From: Sphingobacterium pedocola
GTDB taxonomy: Bacteria; Bacteroidota; Bacteroidia; Sphingobacteriales; Sphingobacteriaceae
NCBI RefSeq assembly: GCF_015209965.1
Contig: NZ_MU158690.1
Span: 946,605-1,010,604 of the forward strand
Reading direction: 5' to 3'
Length of the DNA: 64,000 nt
Of the stretch, positions 28,484 through 36,878 are shown one piece after another. The notes under the pieces are model-generated. The model saw nothing but the letters and a program-made list of their open reading frames with translations. It was not told where the DNA came from and did not search any database. Each line of letters opens with the position of its first letter. Positions within the stretch are counted from its first letter, which is position 1. Both the position numbers and the translations under genes were made by a program.

Positions 28484-29587
28484 TTATCTGTTTAATTCGT
28501 CAAATATGAGAAGTGCGTTTGTACGCACTATTTTATTGTTTTCGGAGAAGTCTGTTTTGACAAAGGTGAATTCATCATTGCTTGCCACCGGGATCACTTC
28601 CTGTATGCTAAGGTCGCAATCGGCTTGATAACGCACCACATATTGCCTGTTGTTATTGAATACCAGTGCATTGTTGGGGATGGCATACGCATTTTCGGAC
28701 TGGTTTTTATAAATAATGATATCTGCACCTAATCCGGGTATCAAATTAAGCTGTTTGTTTTCCAGCACGATCCGTGCTTTAAGTACGTGTTCGTCGTCGT
28801 CAAATACGTGGTATATCTTATCTACTTTTCCGGTATGCAGCTCATCGGGGTAGGCCATTGTTCTAACTTTCACCGGATCTCCCTCTTTGATGTACCGTAA
28901 ATTGTTTGCGTAGATATTTACCATGACCCATACCTGCTTTAAGTTGGATATGGAAAACAGGGGGTCGCCGTCGGGCGTGATGGTTTGGCCGGCGCTAATT
29001 TTCTTCTGGACGATATATCCGTTTTTGGGGGCTACGAGATGGAAATTTCCGGTAGTACCATCCGCGCGATATAGGGCCAAGGTTTGGTTGATCTTGTCCA
29101 GCTCGATCTGGGTACTTTCAATGGAATGCTCCGTTTCCAGTATCTCCGGTGCGGAGGCCATACCATCGGAAAGGAGAATCTGCTTTGTCTCCAGCTGTTT
29201 CTTCAGGAGTACGAGCTGACTCTCGTGATACCGTTTTTGCTGGTACTGCTCTTGTACGTCGTTGGAACGGATCACAGCAAGCACCTTCCCGGCTTGCACA
29301 TAATCGCCCAGTTCAAAGTTGACGCGTTCTACGCGGCCGTCTAACAGGCTTTTGAATGCGACAAAGTCGTTTTCGTTGTATTCGACTTTTCCGGTCAGCG
29401 TCAGGCTTTCCTGAATCGGCTGGTAGTGGACGCTATCGATTTGCGTGCTTTTCTTTAGTTGCTCGCTTATGCAAAAACCAGTGGCTTGTTCCGTGCATTC
29501 GGCGTCGCTGGGTTGCTGTGTTGTACAGGCACTAAATAGTTGGGTAACAACGGCGGCAGTTGTTAAAAAATATACTGTTTTTTTCAT
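28484..29587 (-). CDS. Metal RND efflux periplasmic adaptor lipoprotein (CzcB/CusB-like)
   Basis: A 367-residue membrane-fusion lipoprotein, lipobox LFSAC with Cys21. A short linker with two further cysteines (AECTEQATGFC) follows, which could help bind metal. Then come the barrel-sandwich half-motif RVERVNFELGDYVQAGKVL, a helical hairpin (about residues 105-165), the second half APKNGYIVQKKISAGQTI and a beta-barrel (WVMVNIYANNLRYIKEGDPV). It lies 5 bp upstream of the pump gene and 3 bp downstream of the channel gene, consistent with one transcript. Confidence 0.92.
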   Translation of the reverse strand: MKKTVYFLTTAAVVTQLFSACTTQQPSDAECTEQATGFCISEQLKKSTQIDSVHYQPIQESLTLTGKVEYNENDFVAFKSLLDGRVERVNFELGDYVQAGKVLAVIRSNDVQEQYQQKRYHESQLVLLKKQLETKQILLSDGMASAPEILETEHSIESTQIELDKINQTLALYRADGTTGNFHLVAPKNGYIVQKKISAGQTITPDGDPLFSISNLKQVWVMVNIYANNLRYIKEGDPVKVRTMAYPDELHTGKVDKIYHVFDDDEHVLKARIVLENKQLNLIPGLGADIIIYKNQSENAYAIPNNALVFNNNRQYVVRYQADCDLSIQEVIPVASNDEFTFVKTDFSENNKIVRTNALLIFDELNR

Positions 29588-29590
29588 GGC

Positions 29591-30868
29591 TTAAAGGTCT
29601 TTACCGATGGTGTATTTTAATTCTTCAAAAGTTTGGTAATATTTTTCCTGTAATTGGAGAAATGCTTTTTGCGCGTCGACATAGCTTTCGGAAAAGTCGA
29701 TGAATTCCATCAGGGTTACCTGTTGCGCGCGAAGATTTTTTGCGTAGTTTTCGAGGATCAGACTGAAGTTTTCGGTCAGTTCTGCGGGTTGCCCGTCTAA
29801 GGCGTTTTCGTACAGCCTTAACTGGCTAACCAGTTTTTCCAGCGTGTTGTCAAGGGCCATGCGGAGACCACTTCGTGCGGATTCTTCCTGTTGGATACGA
29901 AGCTTGGCTGCGCGGATGTTGCCCTGATTTTTGTTGAATAGCGGAAGATCCATACTGATGCCAAACCCTACAAAGTCGCGCATAATATTACCTCCACGGT
30001 CATAGCTAATCCCTATGTTCAGATCAGGGACACGGTTCGCTTCTTCAAGCTTAAGTTCAGATTGTGCAAGGGACTGGTTATTTTGTGCACGCTTGAGATC
30101 GAGGTGGTTGTTGTAGGCGAGCTCCTGTAGATTTGCCGGGATCAGGCTGGTGAGTTGTCCTTCCGTTCTTAAGGAGAGCGCGAGATCCTGCAAACGGAGA
30201 TCGGGTAGATGGGTATAGCGTTTCAGTCTGTCTAGGTGTTCCAATTGTTCATCCTGCAGTGAAACGAGCTCTTCTTTCCACGATATTGTGGCGGATTGTA
30301 TCCGAAAAAAGTCAGCCCTGTTGATCGTCTGTAGGTTAGCATGTCGCTCATACTGCTCACTCAGTTGGCTGAATTGGTCGACGAGCACGGCAACCTGCTG
30401 CTCCTGGGCCGTGACTTTTTGCAGGGCGTGGAACGTGTTACGAAGGTCGTACCGAAGATTGAGCAGCGTCTCTTCAAAATCGAGCTGGGCATCCGTTTTT
30501 TCCAATTGGGCAATGTGGACCCGTTTCTTGCGTTTGCCGGCCGTTTCAATGAGCTGTTCCAGATCAACTCCGAACTGTTGGCTCCTGCCGTAGCGACCAA
30601 AGAGCGGAGCGAGTTGTTCATGTGTCCGGTTGGACCAAAGATTGAGTTCGCTAATGGCAAGCGTGGGGTTTGGAAAGAGGCGCTGCTGCAAAATCTCCGC
30701 TTCAGCACGCTCAATCTCATACTTCGCGATGAGAAGCTCGTAGTTGGAGGCTAGAAATAAGCTTTCTAGGTCCGTAACAGTAAGCGTTTTTTTTACGGTA
30801 GCCTCCTGGGCATAAAGCAACGAGGATAGTAAAAATGTACAAAGGGCAAATATAAACTTGTGGGCCAT
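29591..30868 (-). CDS. Metal RND efflux outer-membrane channel (CzcC/TolC family)
   Basis: A TolC-family outer-membrane factor of about 425 residues. The frame extends to a TTG at 30892, but the ATG at 30866-30868 starts a normal signal peptide (HKFIFALCTFLLSSLLYAQ) and is preferred. Two OEP repeats form the trans-periplasmic coiled coil. The motifs NPTLAISELNLWSN and GFGISMDLPLFNKNQGNIRAA are typical of CzcC-like proteins. It is the first gene of the metal-efflux operon; about 200 bp upstream lies an unrelated small ORF. Confidence 0.92.
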   Translation of the reverse strand: MAHKFIFALCTFLLSSLLYAQEATVKKTLTVTDLESLFLASNYELLIAKYEIERAEAEILQQRLFPNPTLAISELNLWSNRTHEQLAPLFGRYGRSQQFGVDLEQLIETAGKRKKRVHIAQLEKTDAQLDFEETLLNLRYDLRNTFHALQKVTAQEQQVAVLVDQFSQLSEQYERHANLQTINRADFFRIQSATISWKEELVSLQDEQLEHLDRLKRYTHLPDLRLQDLALSLRTEGQLTSLIPANLQELAYNNHLDLKRAQNNQSLAQSELKLEEANRVPDLNIGISYDRGGNIMRDFVGFGISMDLPLFNKNQGNIRAAKLRIQQEESARSGLRMALDNTLEKLVSQLRLYENALDGQPAELTENFSLILENYAKNLRAQQVTLMEFIDFSESYVDAQKAFLQLQEKYYQTFEELKYTIGKDL

Positions 30869-31082
30869 ATTGTTTGATATTGAATGGCTCAAAAGTACAG
30901 ACCCTATATTAAGATGGGGTGTTAACTAGATTAGAGTTTGATTAGAAGGGAGGTGTGGGGATATTCAGAAGGTGTAAATTAAAATAGATGTTGCCCCAAA
31001 TAACTGTTAGTGTATTTAGAGCAACGCTATAAGTATACGCTGTAAAGTTTGTTTTTCAGCAGAATTTTTTATCGTTCACTGC

Positions 31083-31187
31083 TTATTCTCCTTGATCTGC
31101 ATCCGGATCTTCCAAAATAGCCATCAACAACAATAAATACCCTTTTTCTAGACCTAATTTTGCAGCTTTGTTTTCTAAAGTTTCCAT
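31083..31187 (-). CDS. Small ORF, 34 residues, function unknown
   Basis: ATG (31185-31187) to TAA gives METLENKAAKLGLEKGYLLL and then a short acidic tail (EDPDADQGE). The peptide is amphipathic, with a Leu-rich centre and charged ends. It sits alone in the 535-bp space between the metal-efflux operon and the nitrite genes. The promoter candidate upstream is only a partial match (CATATTTG). It may be a small membrane-active or regulatory peptide, or a chance ORF. No homologue is recognised. Confidence 0.4.
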   Translation of the reverse strand: METLENKAAKLGLEKGYLLLLMAILEDPDADQGE

Positions 31188-31403
31188 AATGCTATTTTTT
31201 TGGTTGTTATTCTGTTAATTACTATTGGATATTCAAATATGATGCAACAACAGCAATAATGTAAAACTAATGGAATAATGGTTTTGTTTAAATTTTTAAC
31301 TTATTGTAATTCAGTGTAATATTCCATTTATTGATGAGGTGTAGATGATCCGAGCATTTAAATGTATTGTACTTTTTTTAGGACAGTTGAGGGGTGCATG
31401 CTG

Positions 31404-31808
31404 TTAAAACTTGTATCCTACCCCGATACCCAATTTCCAGTTGCCATCCGCTGTGCTTGTTTTTGCGGAATAAAATGCGGGAAGCTGAATAACCAAATGT
31501 TTATAGCATCCCGTTAGACCAAATCCTAATGTCGGTGTGACCAGGGAATTGCTTGTAGCTCCCCCTTGAACTCGATCCTTTTTTATTTTTAAAGAGGGCA
31601 GTAATCCTGCCATTATACTTGTCTTTTTGACGACGTATTTAACAGCAGGACCTGTGCAATTAATGTATGCGCCCTCATCGGTATATCCTGCCACGAGTAT
31701 ACCCTCGAAAAGGGACGCTTGTAGTTTTGTGGTTTGTGCCTTTGCGTTTCTGGAAGGAAGTAAGAAAACTAAGCCGATTAAGATATAAATCCTGTATATA
31801 ACGTTCAT
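31404..31808 (-). CDS. Small secreted beta-rich protein in nitrite operon
   Basis: A 134-residue protein with a signal peptide ending at about residue 24 (NAKAQ). The rest is beta-rich and closes with LGIGVGYKF, an aromatic C-terminus typical of outer-membrane barrels, though it is short for a complete barrel. It is the last gene of the nirB-nirD-channel operon, 12 bp after the channel gene, so an envelope role linked to nitrite or nitrate use is possible. No family is recognised. Confidence 0.7.
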   Translation of the reverse strand: MNVIYRIYILIGLVFLLPSRNAKAQTTKLQASLFEGILVAGYTDEGAYINCTGPAVKYVVKKTSIMAGLLPSLKIKKDRVQGGATSNSLVTPTLGFGLTGCYKHLVIQLPAFYSAKTSTADGNWKLGIGVGYKF

Positions 31809-31820
31809 GAAGATCAGAAT

Positions 31821-32642
31821 TTACTTTTTGTTTATTTCAGCTGTAAGAGAAGGATTCTCTTTACCATAAGTATAGTAAATGCCCATTCCGGTAAACAAAA
31901 GGCCTCCGATGATATTTCCTGCGGTAACGATAAGTTGGTTGTAAAACCACCAATCTGATAAGGATACATCGGCGCCAAGCATCATACCTGCTGGAATAAC
32001 AAACATATTCACCACCGCATGCTCATATCCCAGTGCGAAGAAGATAAAAATAGGGATACCTGCGGCCAATATTTTTCCCAATGTGGATTTTGATGTCATG
32101 GACATGACGACGCCTATACATACCATCCAATTACACAGTATAGCCTTGACGAAAGCGGAAAACAGTCCTGCTGTGCCATGATGACCGTAACCGATGGTTT
32201 TGTTTTCGCTTATTTTAATAATTAATTGTTCCACTGCGCCCAATTCAGTGATTTGGCCGGTTTCGGTTGCAGCCGCCCAAAACATAACGGCGAATAATAC
32301 GCTTCCCAATAGATTGCCTATGAATACCCAAAACAGATTTTTGTACATGGATACAGCGGTAATTTTTTTTTCAAAATAGGCCAATGGTACTAAGGAAAAG
32401 CTTCCTGTTACGAGTTCGAGACCCAGAATAACAATAATGACGAAACCGACGGGGAAAACGAAAGCGCCTATTAACGGGATGCTGGTCTGCGTGGTAGCGA
32501 GGAACGCCAAGGTAACCGAGATTGCCAATAGCGCGCCCGAAAGTGCCCCGCGGATGAGAAGATCTTTGACGGAAAGTTTTGACTTATTGATCGCTGTGGA
32601 CATCATAATGGCCGCAACTTCTTTTGGGGTGATGTAATCCAT
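31821..32642 (-). CDS. Formate/nitrite transporter family channel
   Basis: A 273-residue inner-membrane channel of the FNT family with six transmembrane segments. Family signatures are GLELVTGSFSLVP (about residues 74-86) and LGYEHAVVNMFVIPAG, whose His208 corresponds to the central gating His of FocA/NirC. It lies 22 bp downstream of nirD and 12 bp upstream of the small secreted protein. The context indicates nitrite uptake or export (NirC-like role) and not formate transport. The gene symbol is not assigned because the substrate is inferred only. Confidence 0.92.
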   Translation of the reverse strand: MDYITPKEVAAIMMSTAINKSKLSVKDLLIRGALSGALLAISVTLAFLATTQTSIPLIGAFVFPVGFVIIVILGLELVTGSFSLVPLAYFEKKITAVSMYKNLFWVFIGNLLGSVLFAVMFWAAATETGQITELGAVEQLIIKISENKTIGYGHHGTAGLFSAFVKAILCNWMVCIGVVMSMTSKSTLGKILAAGIPIFIFFALGYEHAVVNMFVIPAGMMLGADVSLSDWWFYNQLIVTAGNIIGGLLFTGMGIYYTYGKENPSLTAEINKK

Positions 32643-32664
32643 GATGCTTGAGTTGAATAGATGA

Positions 32665-33012
32665 TTAGTTTTCTACACCGATATATACCATTCCGTTTTC
32701 AATTTTTACAGGATAGGTTTTTATAGCGCACTCCTCGCCCGAAAGACATTCTCCGGTACGAAGGGAAAACGTCTTCTTGTGAAATGGACAGGCTACTTTG
32801 GGTTCTTCGCCAAGTGACCCGATCATGCCTCTGCTTAGGATCATTTGTCTTTTATGTGGACATTCATTTTGTGTAGCAAACCACTCATTCCTACGTGTAA
32901 AATAAAAAAGTGCTATTTGTTGGTTTTCATGTTTTATGCAAACGCCCCCGTTTTCTACTGCGTCATCAACATGACAGGCTGTTAGCCATTTGGTGTTGGT
33001 TAATGTTTCCAT
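32665..33012 (-). CDS. nirD: Nitrite reductase (NADH) small subunit
   Basis: A 115-residue Rieske-like protein, the small subunit of assimilatory NAD(P)H-nitrite reductase. It keeps the complete Rieske ligand set, Cys51-x-His53 (ECPHK) and Cys75-x2-His78 (ACPFHKK), whereas many NirD proteins have lost it. It lies downstream of nirB with a 115-bp gap and upstream of the FNT channel. The gap contains a direct repeat of AGTGGCCGA and a small GCAATT/AATTGC hairpin. Confidence 0.92.
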   Translation of the reverse strand: METLTNTKWLTACHVDDAVENGGVCIKHENQQIALFYFTRRNEWFATQNECPHKRQMILSRGMIGSLGEEPKVACPFHKKTFSLRTGECLSGEECAIKTYPVKIENGMVYIGVEN

Positions 33013-33127
33013 CGTATTTGTTTTAGTATATTTCCACTATAAATAAATTCTCAGTGGCCGAGAGTGGCCGATAAATTCACATTTTAGTCAACGCAATTAG
33101 AATTGCACTACGCAACTTTGTCTACGT

Positions 33128-35653
33128 TTAGGATGTGATCGACGGGATATTCCAGTCTGCTGCTTTTTTCTGTCCGCGCATTTCATCGAATCGGACAGAA
33201 GTGTCCCTTTCATCAGGCGCATTTACAAAATGGGAAAAACGCTTGCGAATATGCGGATTTTCGATTGCGGCCTTCCATTCGCAAGTGTACGCAAGTACCA
33301 GTTTTTCCATTTCCGCTTCCCATTGCTGGGCCATGCCCAAGCTATCATTCACAACGACATTACGTAAATAATCGATACCTCCGTCCATTTTGTTGAGCCA
33401 GGTGGCTGTACGGGTAAGCGGATCTGCGGTGCGGATATAAAACATAAGAAACCGGTCCAAATAGCGTATGCAGGTTTCACTGTCTATATCACTTGCCAGT
33501 AGTAGCGCGTGTTGCGGCTTGCTTCCGCCGTTGCCACATACATATAGATTCCAGCCTTTCTCGGTCGCGATGATGCCAAAATCTTTACTCTGGGCTTCAG
33601 CACATTCGCGGATACAGCCACTTACAGCAGATTTGAATTTGTGTGGTGCACGTATGCCACGATACCGTTCTTCGATCTGGATCGCAAAAGAAACACTATC
33701 ATGTAATCCGAAACGGCACCAAGTACTGCCTACGCAGCTTTTTACGGTCCGTAAAGCCTTACCGTATGCATGGCCACTTTCGAATCCTGCTTCAATCAAT
33801 TCTGCCCAGATAAACGGAAGGTCGTTTAAGTGTGCGCCAAACATGTCAATGCGTTGGCCACCGGTTATTTTTGTATACAATCCATATTTTTGCGCGACTT
33901 GCCCGATTACGATAAGCTTGTCGGGGTGGATTTCTCCTCCTGGAATACGCGGAACCACGGAATAGGTTCCGCCTTTTTGGATATTGGCCAAGAACCGGTC
34001 ATTGCTGTCTTGGGCTGTATCGTTTCCTTTTTGGAGGATCATTTCATTCCATGTACTTGCTAATAACGAAGAGACAAGAGGTTTGCAGGTTTCGCAGCCA
34101 TCTCCCTTTCCTAAGCTGTCTAGAATTTCGTCATATGTTTTGAGTTCGTGTATTTTGATCAGATCGTAAAGTTCTTGTCTGCTCAATTGAAAATGCTCAC
34201 AGATCACATTTCGAATATATTTCCCCTGTTGTTTTAAGGTCATGGTCACCAAATCTTTGACCATTGGCACACATCCGCCGCAACCCGAACCGGCTTTGTT
34301 GCATTTCTTAACGGCATCGGCGTTTTCACAGTTTTGTTCGGTTACTGCGTGGCAGATTTGTGCTTTTGTTATTCCCTCGCAGCTACATATTAATGCATCA
34401 TCAGGTAAGGCTGCGATACCCGTCGATGCGTTTTGTCCTGAGGAGCTACGCTCACCAAATACCAGATCTTCTGGGTTTTCGGGAAGCACCAAATGGTTGT
34501 TCACCGTTTGCAATAGCATATTATAGCTATTCGCTTCGCCGATCAGCATACCACCGAGTAGGTATTTGCCATCGGGACTCAAATTAAGACGTTTATATAC
34601 GCCTTTATTTTTGTCTTCAAATACGATGGTTCGTGCGTAGGGCTCTTCGATGAACGGATCTCCAAAGCTGGCCACGTCTACCCCGATAAGCTTCAGCTTC
34701 GTGCTCATGTCAAAACCTTTGAACGATTTGTTGCCCTCGCAGATTGTTGTTGCCGCAACCTCGGCCATTTCATAGCCCGGTGCTACTAGTCCGTAGATCA
34801 TTTCTTCGAACAACGCACATTCGCCAATTGCAAAGATGTTGGGTTCGCTGGTTTGCATGTGTTTGTTGACGATAATACCGCCGCGGGGACCAACCAGTAT
34901 CCCACTTTTTAATGCCAGTTCATCGCGGGGTCGTATACCCGCTGAGATCACGAGTATGTCTGTCTCTAGTACACTTCCGTCGGTAAAATGAAGGCTTTGT
35001 ATTTTGGTATCCCCTTCGATAAAGGCAGTCGCCTTATTCAAGAGTGCTTCTAATCCGAGTTGTTGTAATTTCTGTTGGAGAACCGTGCTAGCGGCGTGAT
35101 CTATTTGTCGTGGCATCAAACGCGGAGCAAACTCGACGACATTGGTTTTTGAAATGCCTAGATCCATTAAGGCCTTTGCTGCTTCCAAACCTAATAAACC
35201 GCCACCTATGACGGTTCCTTTTTGTGTCGTATTGACATATGCTTTAATTAAATCGAGATCCTCAATGGTGCGGTACACAAAAACACCTTCTTTTTCAATG
35301 CCTGGTATATTGGGCACAAATGCGGAAGAACCGGTGGCAAAAATTAGGTAATCATAGCTTAATTGAATCCCTCTTCCTGATTCCACGTATTGTTTGGTAA
35401 TATCCAGGTGAACAATGGGATCATTAAGATGGAGTGTGATGTTTTTTGATGAATACCAGTCCTCGGAAGACATGTATAATTCCTCCAGAGGCTTTTTGTT
35501 GATGTAATCGCTGAGATGTACCCGGTCATAAGCTCTATATGGCTCATCACTGAATATAATTAATCTAAAATCCGCTGATTTTTCAAGTAGTTTTTCGCAA
35601 AACTTATTCCCAACCATCCCGTTTCCTATTATAATTATCGTTTTTGTAGCCAT
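33128..35653 (-). CDS. nirB: Nitrite reductase (NADH) large subunit
   Basis: An 841-residue siroheme enzyme reducing nitrite to ammonium with NAD(P)H in the cytoplasm. Domains in order: FAD-binding (IIGNGMVGNKFCE at 8-20), NAD-binding (GTVIGGGLLGLEAA near 146-159), a BFD-like [2Fe-2S] region (Cys423, Cys425, Cys458, Cys461), a second Cys pair (Cys520, Cys523) and the nitrite/sulfite reductase domain with the siroheme-[4Fe-4S] ligands Cys640, Cys646, Cys680 and Cys684. The start is the ATG at 35651-35653. It heads the minus-strand nir operon and is divergent from the siroheme biosynthesis gene. Confidence 0.96.
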   Translation of the reverse strand: MATKTIIIIGNGMVGNKFCEKLLEKSADFRLIIFSDEPYRAYDRVHLSDYINKKPLEELYMSSEDWYSSKNITLHLNDPIVHLDITKQYVESGRGIQLSYDYLIFATGSSAFVPNIPGIEKEGVFVYRTIEDLDLIKAYVNTTQKGTVIGGGLLGLEAAKALMDLGISKTNVVEFAPRLMPRQIDHAASTVLQQKLQQLGLEALLNKATAFIEGDTKIQSLHFTDGSVLETDILVISAGIRPRDELALKSGILVGPRGGIIVNKHMQTSEPNIFAIGECALFEEMIYGLVAPGYEMAEVAATTICEGNKSFKGFDMSTKLKLIGVDVASFGDPFIEEPYARTIVFEDKNKGVYKRLNLSPDGKYLLGGMLIGEANSYNMLLQTVNNHLVLPENPEDLVFGERSSSGQNASTGIAALPDDALICSCEGITKAQICHAVTEQNCENADAVKKCNKAGSGCGGCVPMVKDLVTMTLKQQGKYIRNVICEHFQLSRQELYDLIKIHELKTYDEILDSLGKGDGCETCKPLVSSLLASTWNEMILQKGNDTAQDSNDRFLANIQKGGTYSVVPRIPGGEIHPDKLIVIGQVAQKYGLYTKITGGQRIDMFGAHLNDLPFIWAELIEAGFESGHAYGKALRTVKSCVGSTWCRFGLHDSVSFAIQIEERYRGIRAPHKFKSAVSGCIRECAEAQSKDFGIIATEKGWNLYVCGNGGSKPQHALLLASDIDSETCIRYLDRFLMFYIRTADPLTRTATWLNKMDGGIDYLRNVVVNDSLGMAQQWEAEMEKLVLAYTCEWKAAIENPHIRKRFSHFVNAPDERDTSVRFDEMRGQKKAADWNIPSITS

Positions 35654-35723
35654 AATCGAATTTTTTTGTTTTTGTAATCGATATTTGTATTGTTTTCATT
35701 GTAAAATTAAATATTTTTTGGAT

Positions 35724-35774
35724 ATATCAAACATTTTTTATGATTTTTATCATATATTTTGATATTTTTGATAT
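35724..35774. promoter_or_regulatory. FNR/CRP-like palindrome between nirB and the siroheme gene
   Basis: TATGAT-N4-ATCATA (35739-35754) contains the TGAT-N4-ATCA core of FNR-type sites. It is nested between inverted ATATCAAA (35724-35731) and TTTGATAT (35758-35765, repeated 35767-35774). A TATTTTTG -7 box at 35763-35770 points towards the plus-strand gene. One site could serve both divergent genes. Confidence 0.6.
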
Positions 35775-35881
35775 GTTTTTTGATTGTAAATATGAATTTA
35801 TGTCATATTTTATTGTTTAAAATAGTTTTTAGATATAAATCAACTCTTATTCATTATTTTTTAAATAAAATTTTATAAATT

Positions 35882-36661
35882 ATGGCTTTTAATGCTAAAA
35901 TTTTGAAAAATATTCTTTATTTGGTGGGTGCAGGTCCTGGGGATCCTGATCTTTTGACGATGAAAGCATATAAGATCCTTAAAAAAGCAGATGTAGTGCT
36001 TTTTGATCACCTAGTTGATGCCGAGATACTCGAAATTGTTCCTGATTCGTGCTTAAAAGTATATGTCGGTAAGGAACCATATGCTGATTTTACGCCACAG
36101 GAGGATATTCACACACGCATTGCGCAATACTGTCAAGAATATGGACATGTCGTACGACTTAAGGGAGGAGATCCGTATATATATGGACGTGGTTTTGAGG
36201 AGTTACTTTTTGCCGAAAAATTAGGTATAGAAGTGCAGTATGTGCCAGGTATAAGTAGTATGCAAGGAGCGGGGTTCCATCATATTCCATTAACACATCG
36301 AGGAGTAAGTGATGGTGTATGGACGCTCACAGGGACAAAAAAAGATGGACGGCTTTCGTCAGATCTCCAATTGGCAATACAAAGTAATTCTACTGTAGTA
36401 ATATATATGGGAATGAAGAAATTGGACGAGATTGCGCGTACCTATGTGATGTGTGGAAAAGGTGATACACCTGCCGCAATACTACAACATGTAACCTTGC
36501 CCGCTCAGCGGGAGGTGGTGTGCAAGGTAGGGGATTTGTTGAAAGCATCAAGAGATAACGGCTTGTCGCATCCAGCTATTATTGTAATTGGCGAAGTTGT
36601 GAGGCTACATGCAGCGAATAGCTGTGATATCCTGAGTAACCGTCAGTATAAGGTGTATTAA
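35882..36661 (+). CDS. cobA: Uroporphyrinogen-III C-methyltransferase
   Basis: A 259-residue SAM-dependent enzyme that methylates uroporphyrinogen III at C-2 and C-7 to precorrin-2, the branch point to siroheme and B12. Signatures are LVGAGPGDPDLLTMKAYKIL (residues 13-32), VRLKGGDPYIYGRGFEEL and the PGISSMQGAG / IPLTHRG segments. It is a single-domain SumT/CobA form without the CysG dehydrogenase/ferrochelatase half, so precorrin-2 oxidation and iron insertion must be done elsewhere. Its position opposite nirB, which needs siroheme, supports that role. Confidence 0.93.
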   Translation: MAFNAKILKNILYLVGAGPGDPDLLTMKAYKILKKADVVLFDHLVDAEILEIVPDSCLKVYVGKEPYADFTPQEDIHTRIAQYCQEYGHVVRLKGGDPYIYGRGFEELLFAEKLGIEVQYVPGISSMQGAGFHHIPLTHRGVSDGVWTLTGTKKDGRLSSDLQLAIQSNSTVVIYMGMKKLDEIARTYVMCGKGDTPAAILQHVTLPAQREVVCKVGDLLKASRDNGLSHPAIIVIGEVVRLHAANSCDILSNRQYKVY

Positions 36662-36864
36662 CGGGTAGAGGGGTAACGTATTGACGATATGTGTTAAATT
36701 AGGATTATTGGCGACCGGGTTTTTTGCTTAAGGTTAGTGAAAGAGATTTTTCATTCGTATCTTGCGGCTTGTACAATCCAAGGATTAACAAGGTAGTTTT
36801 TTTCGGAGCTGAGGGATGATATACGTGATGGTGCCCAGCTGGAAAAAATAGTTGATGTTCAATA

Positions 36865-36870
36865 AAGGAG
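36865..36870 (+). promoter_or_regulatory. Shine-Dalgarno sequence fixing the TTG start of dnaG
   Basis: AAGGAG at 36865-36870 ends 8 nt before the TTG at 36879. Strong Shine-Dalgarno sequences are rare in this window, so the match supports the unusual TTG start. Confidence 0.7.
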
Positions 36871-36878
36871 AATAAAAC

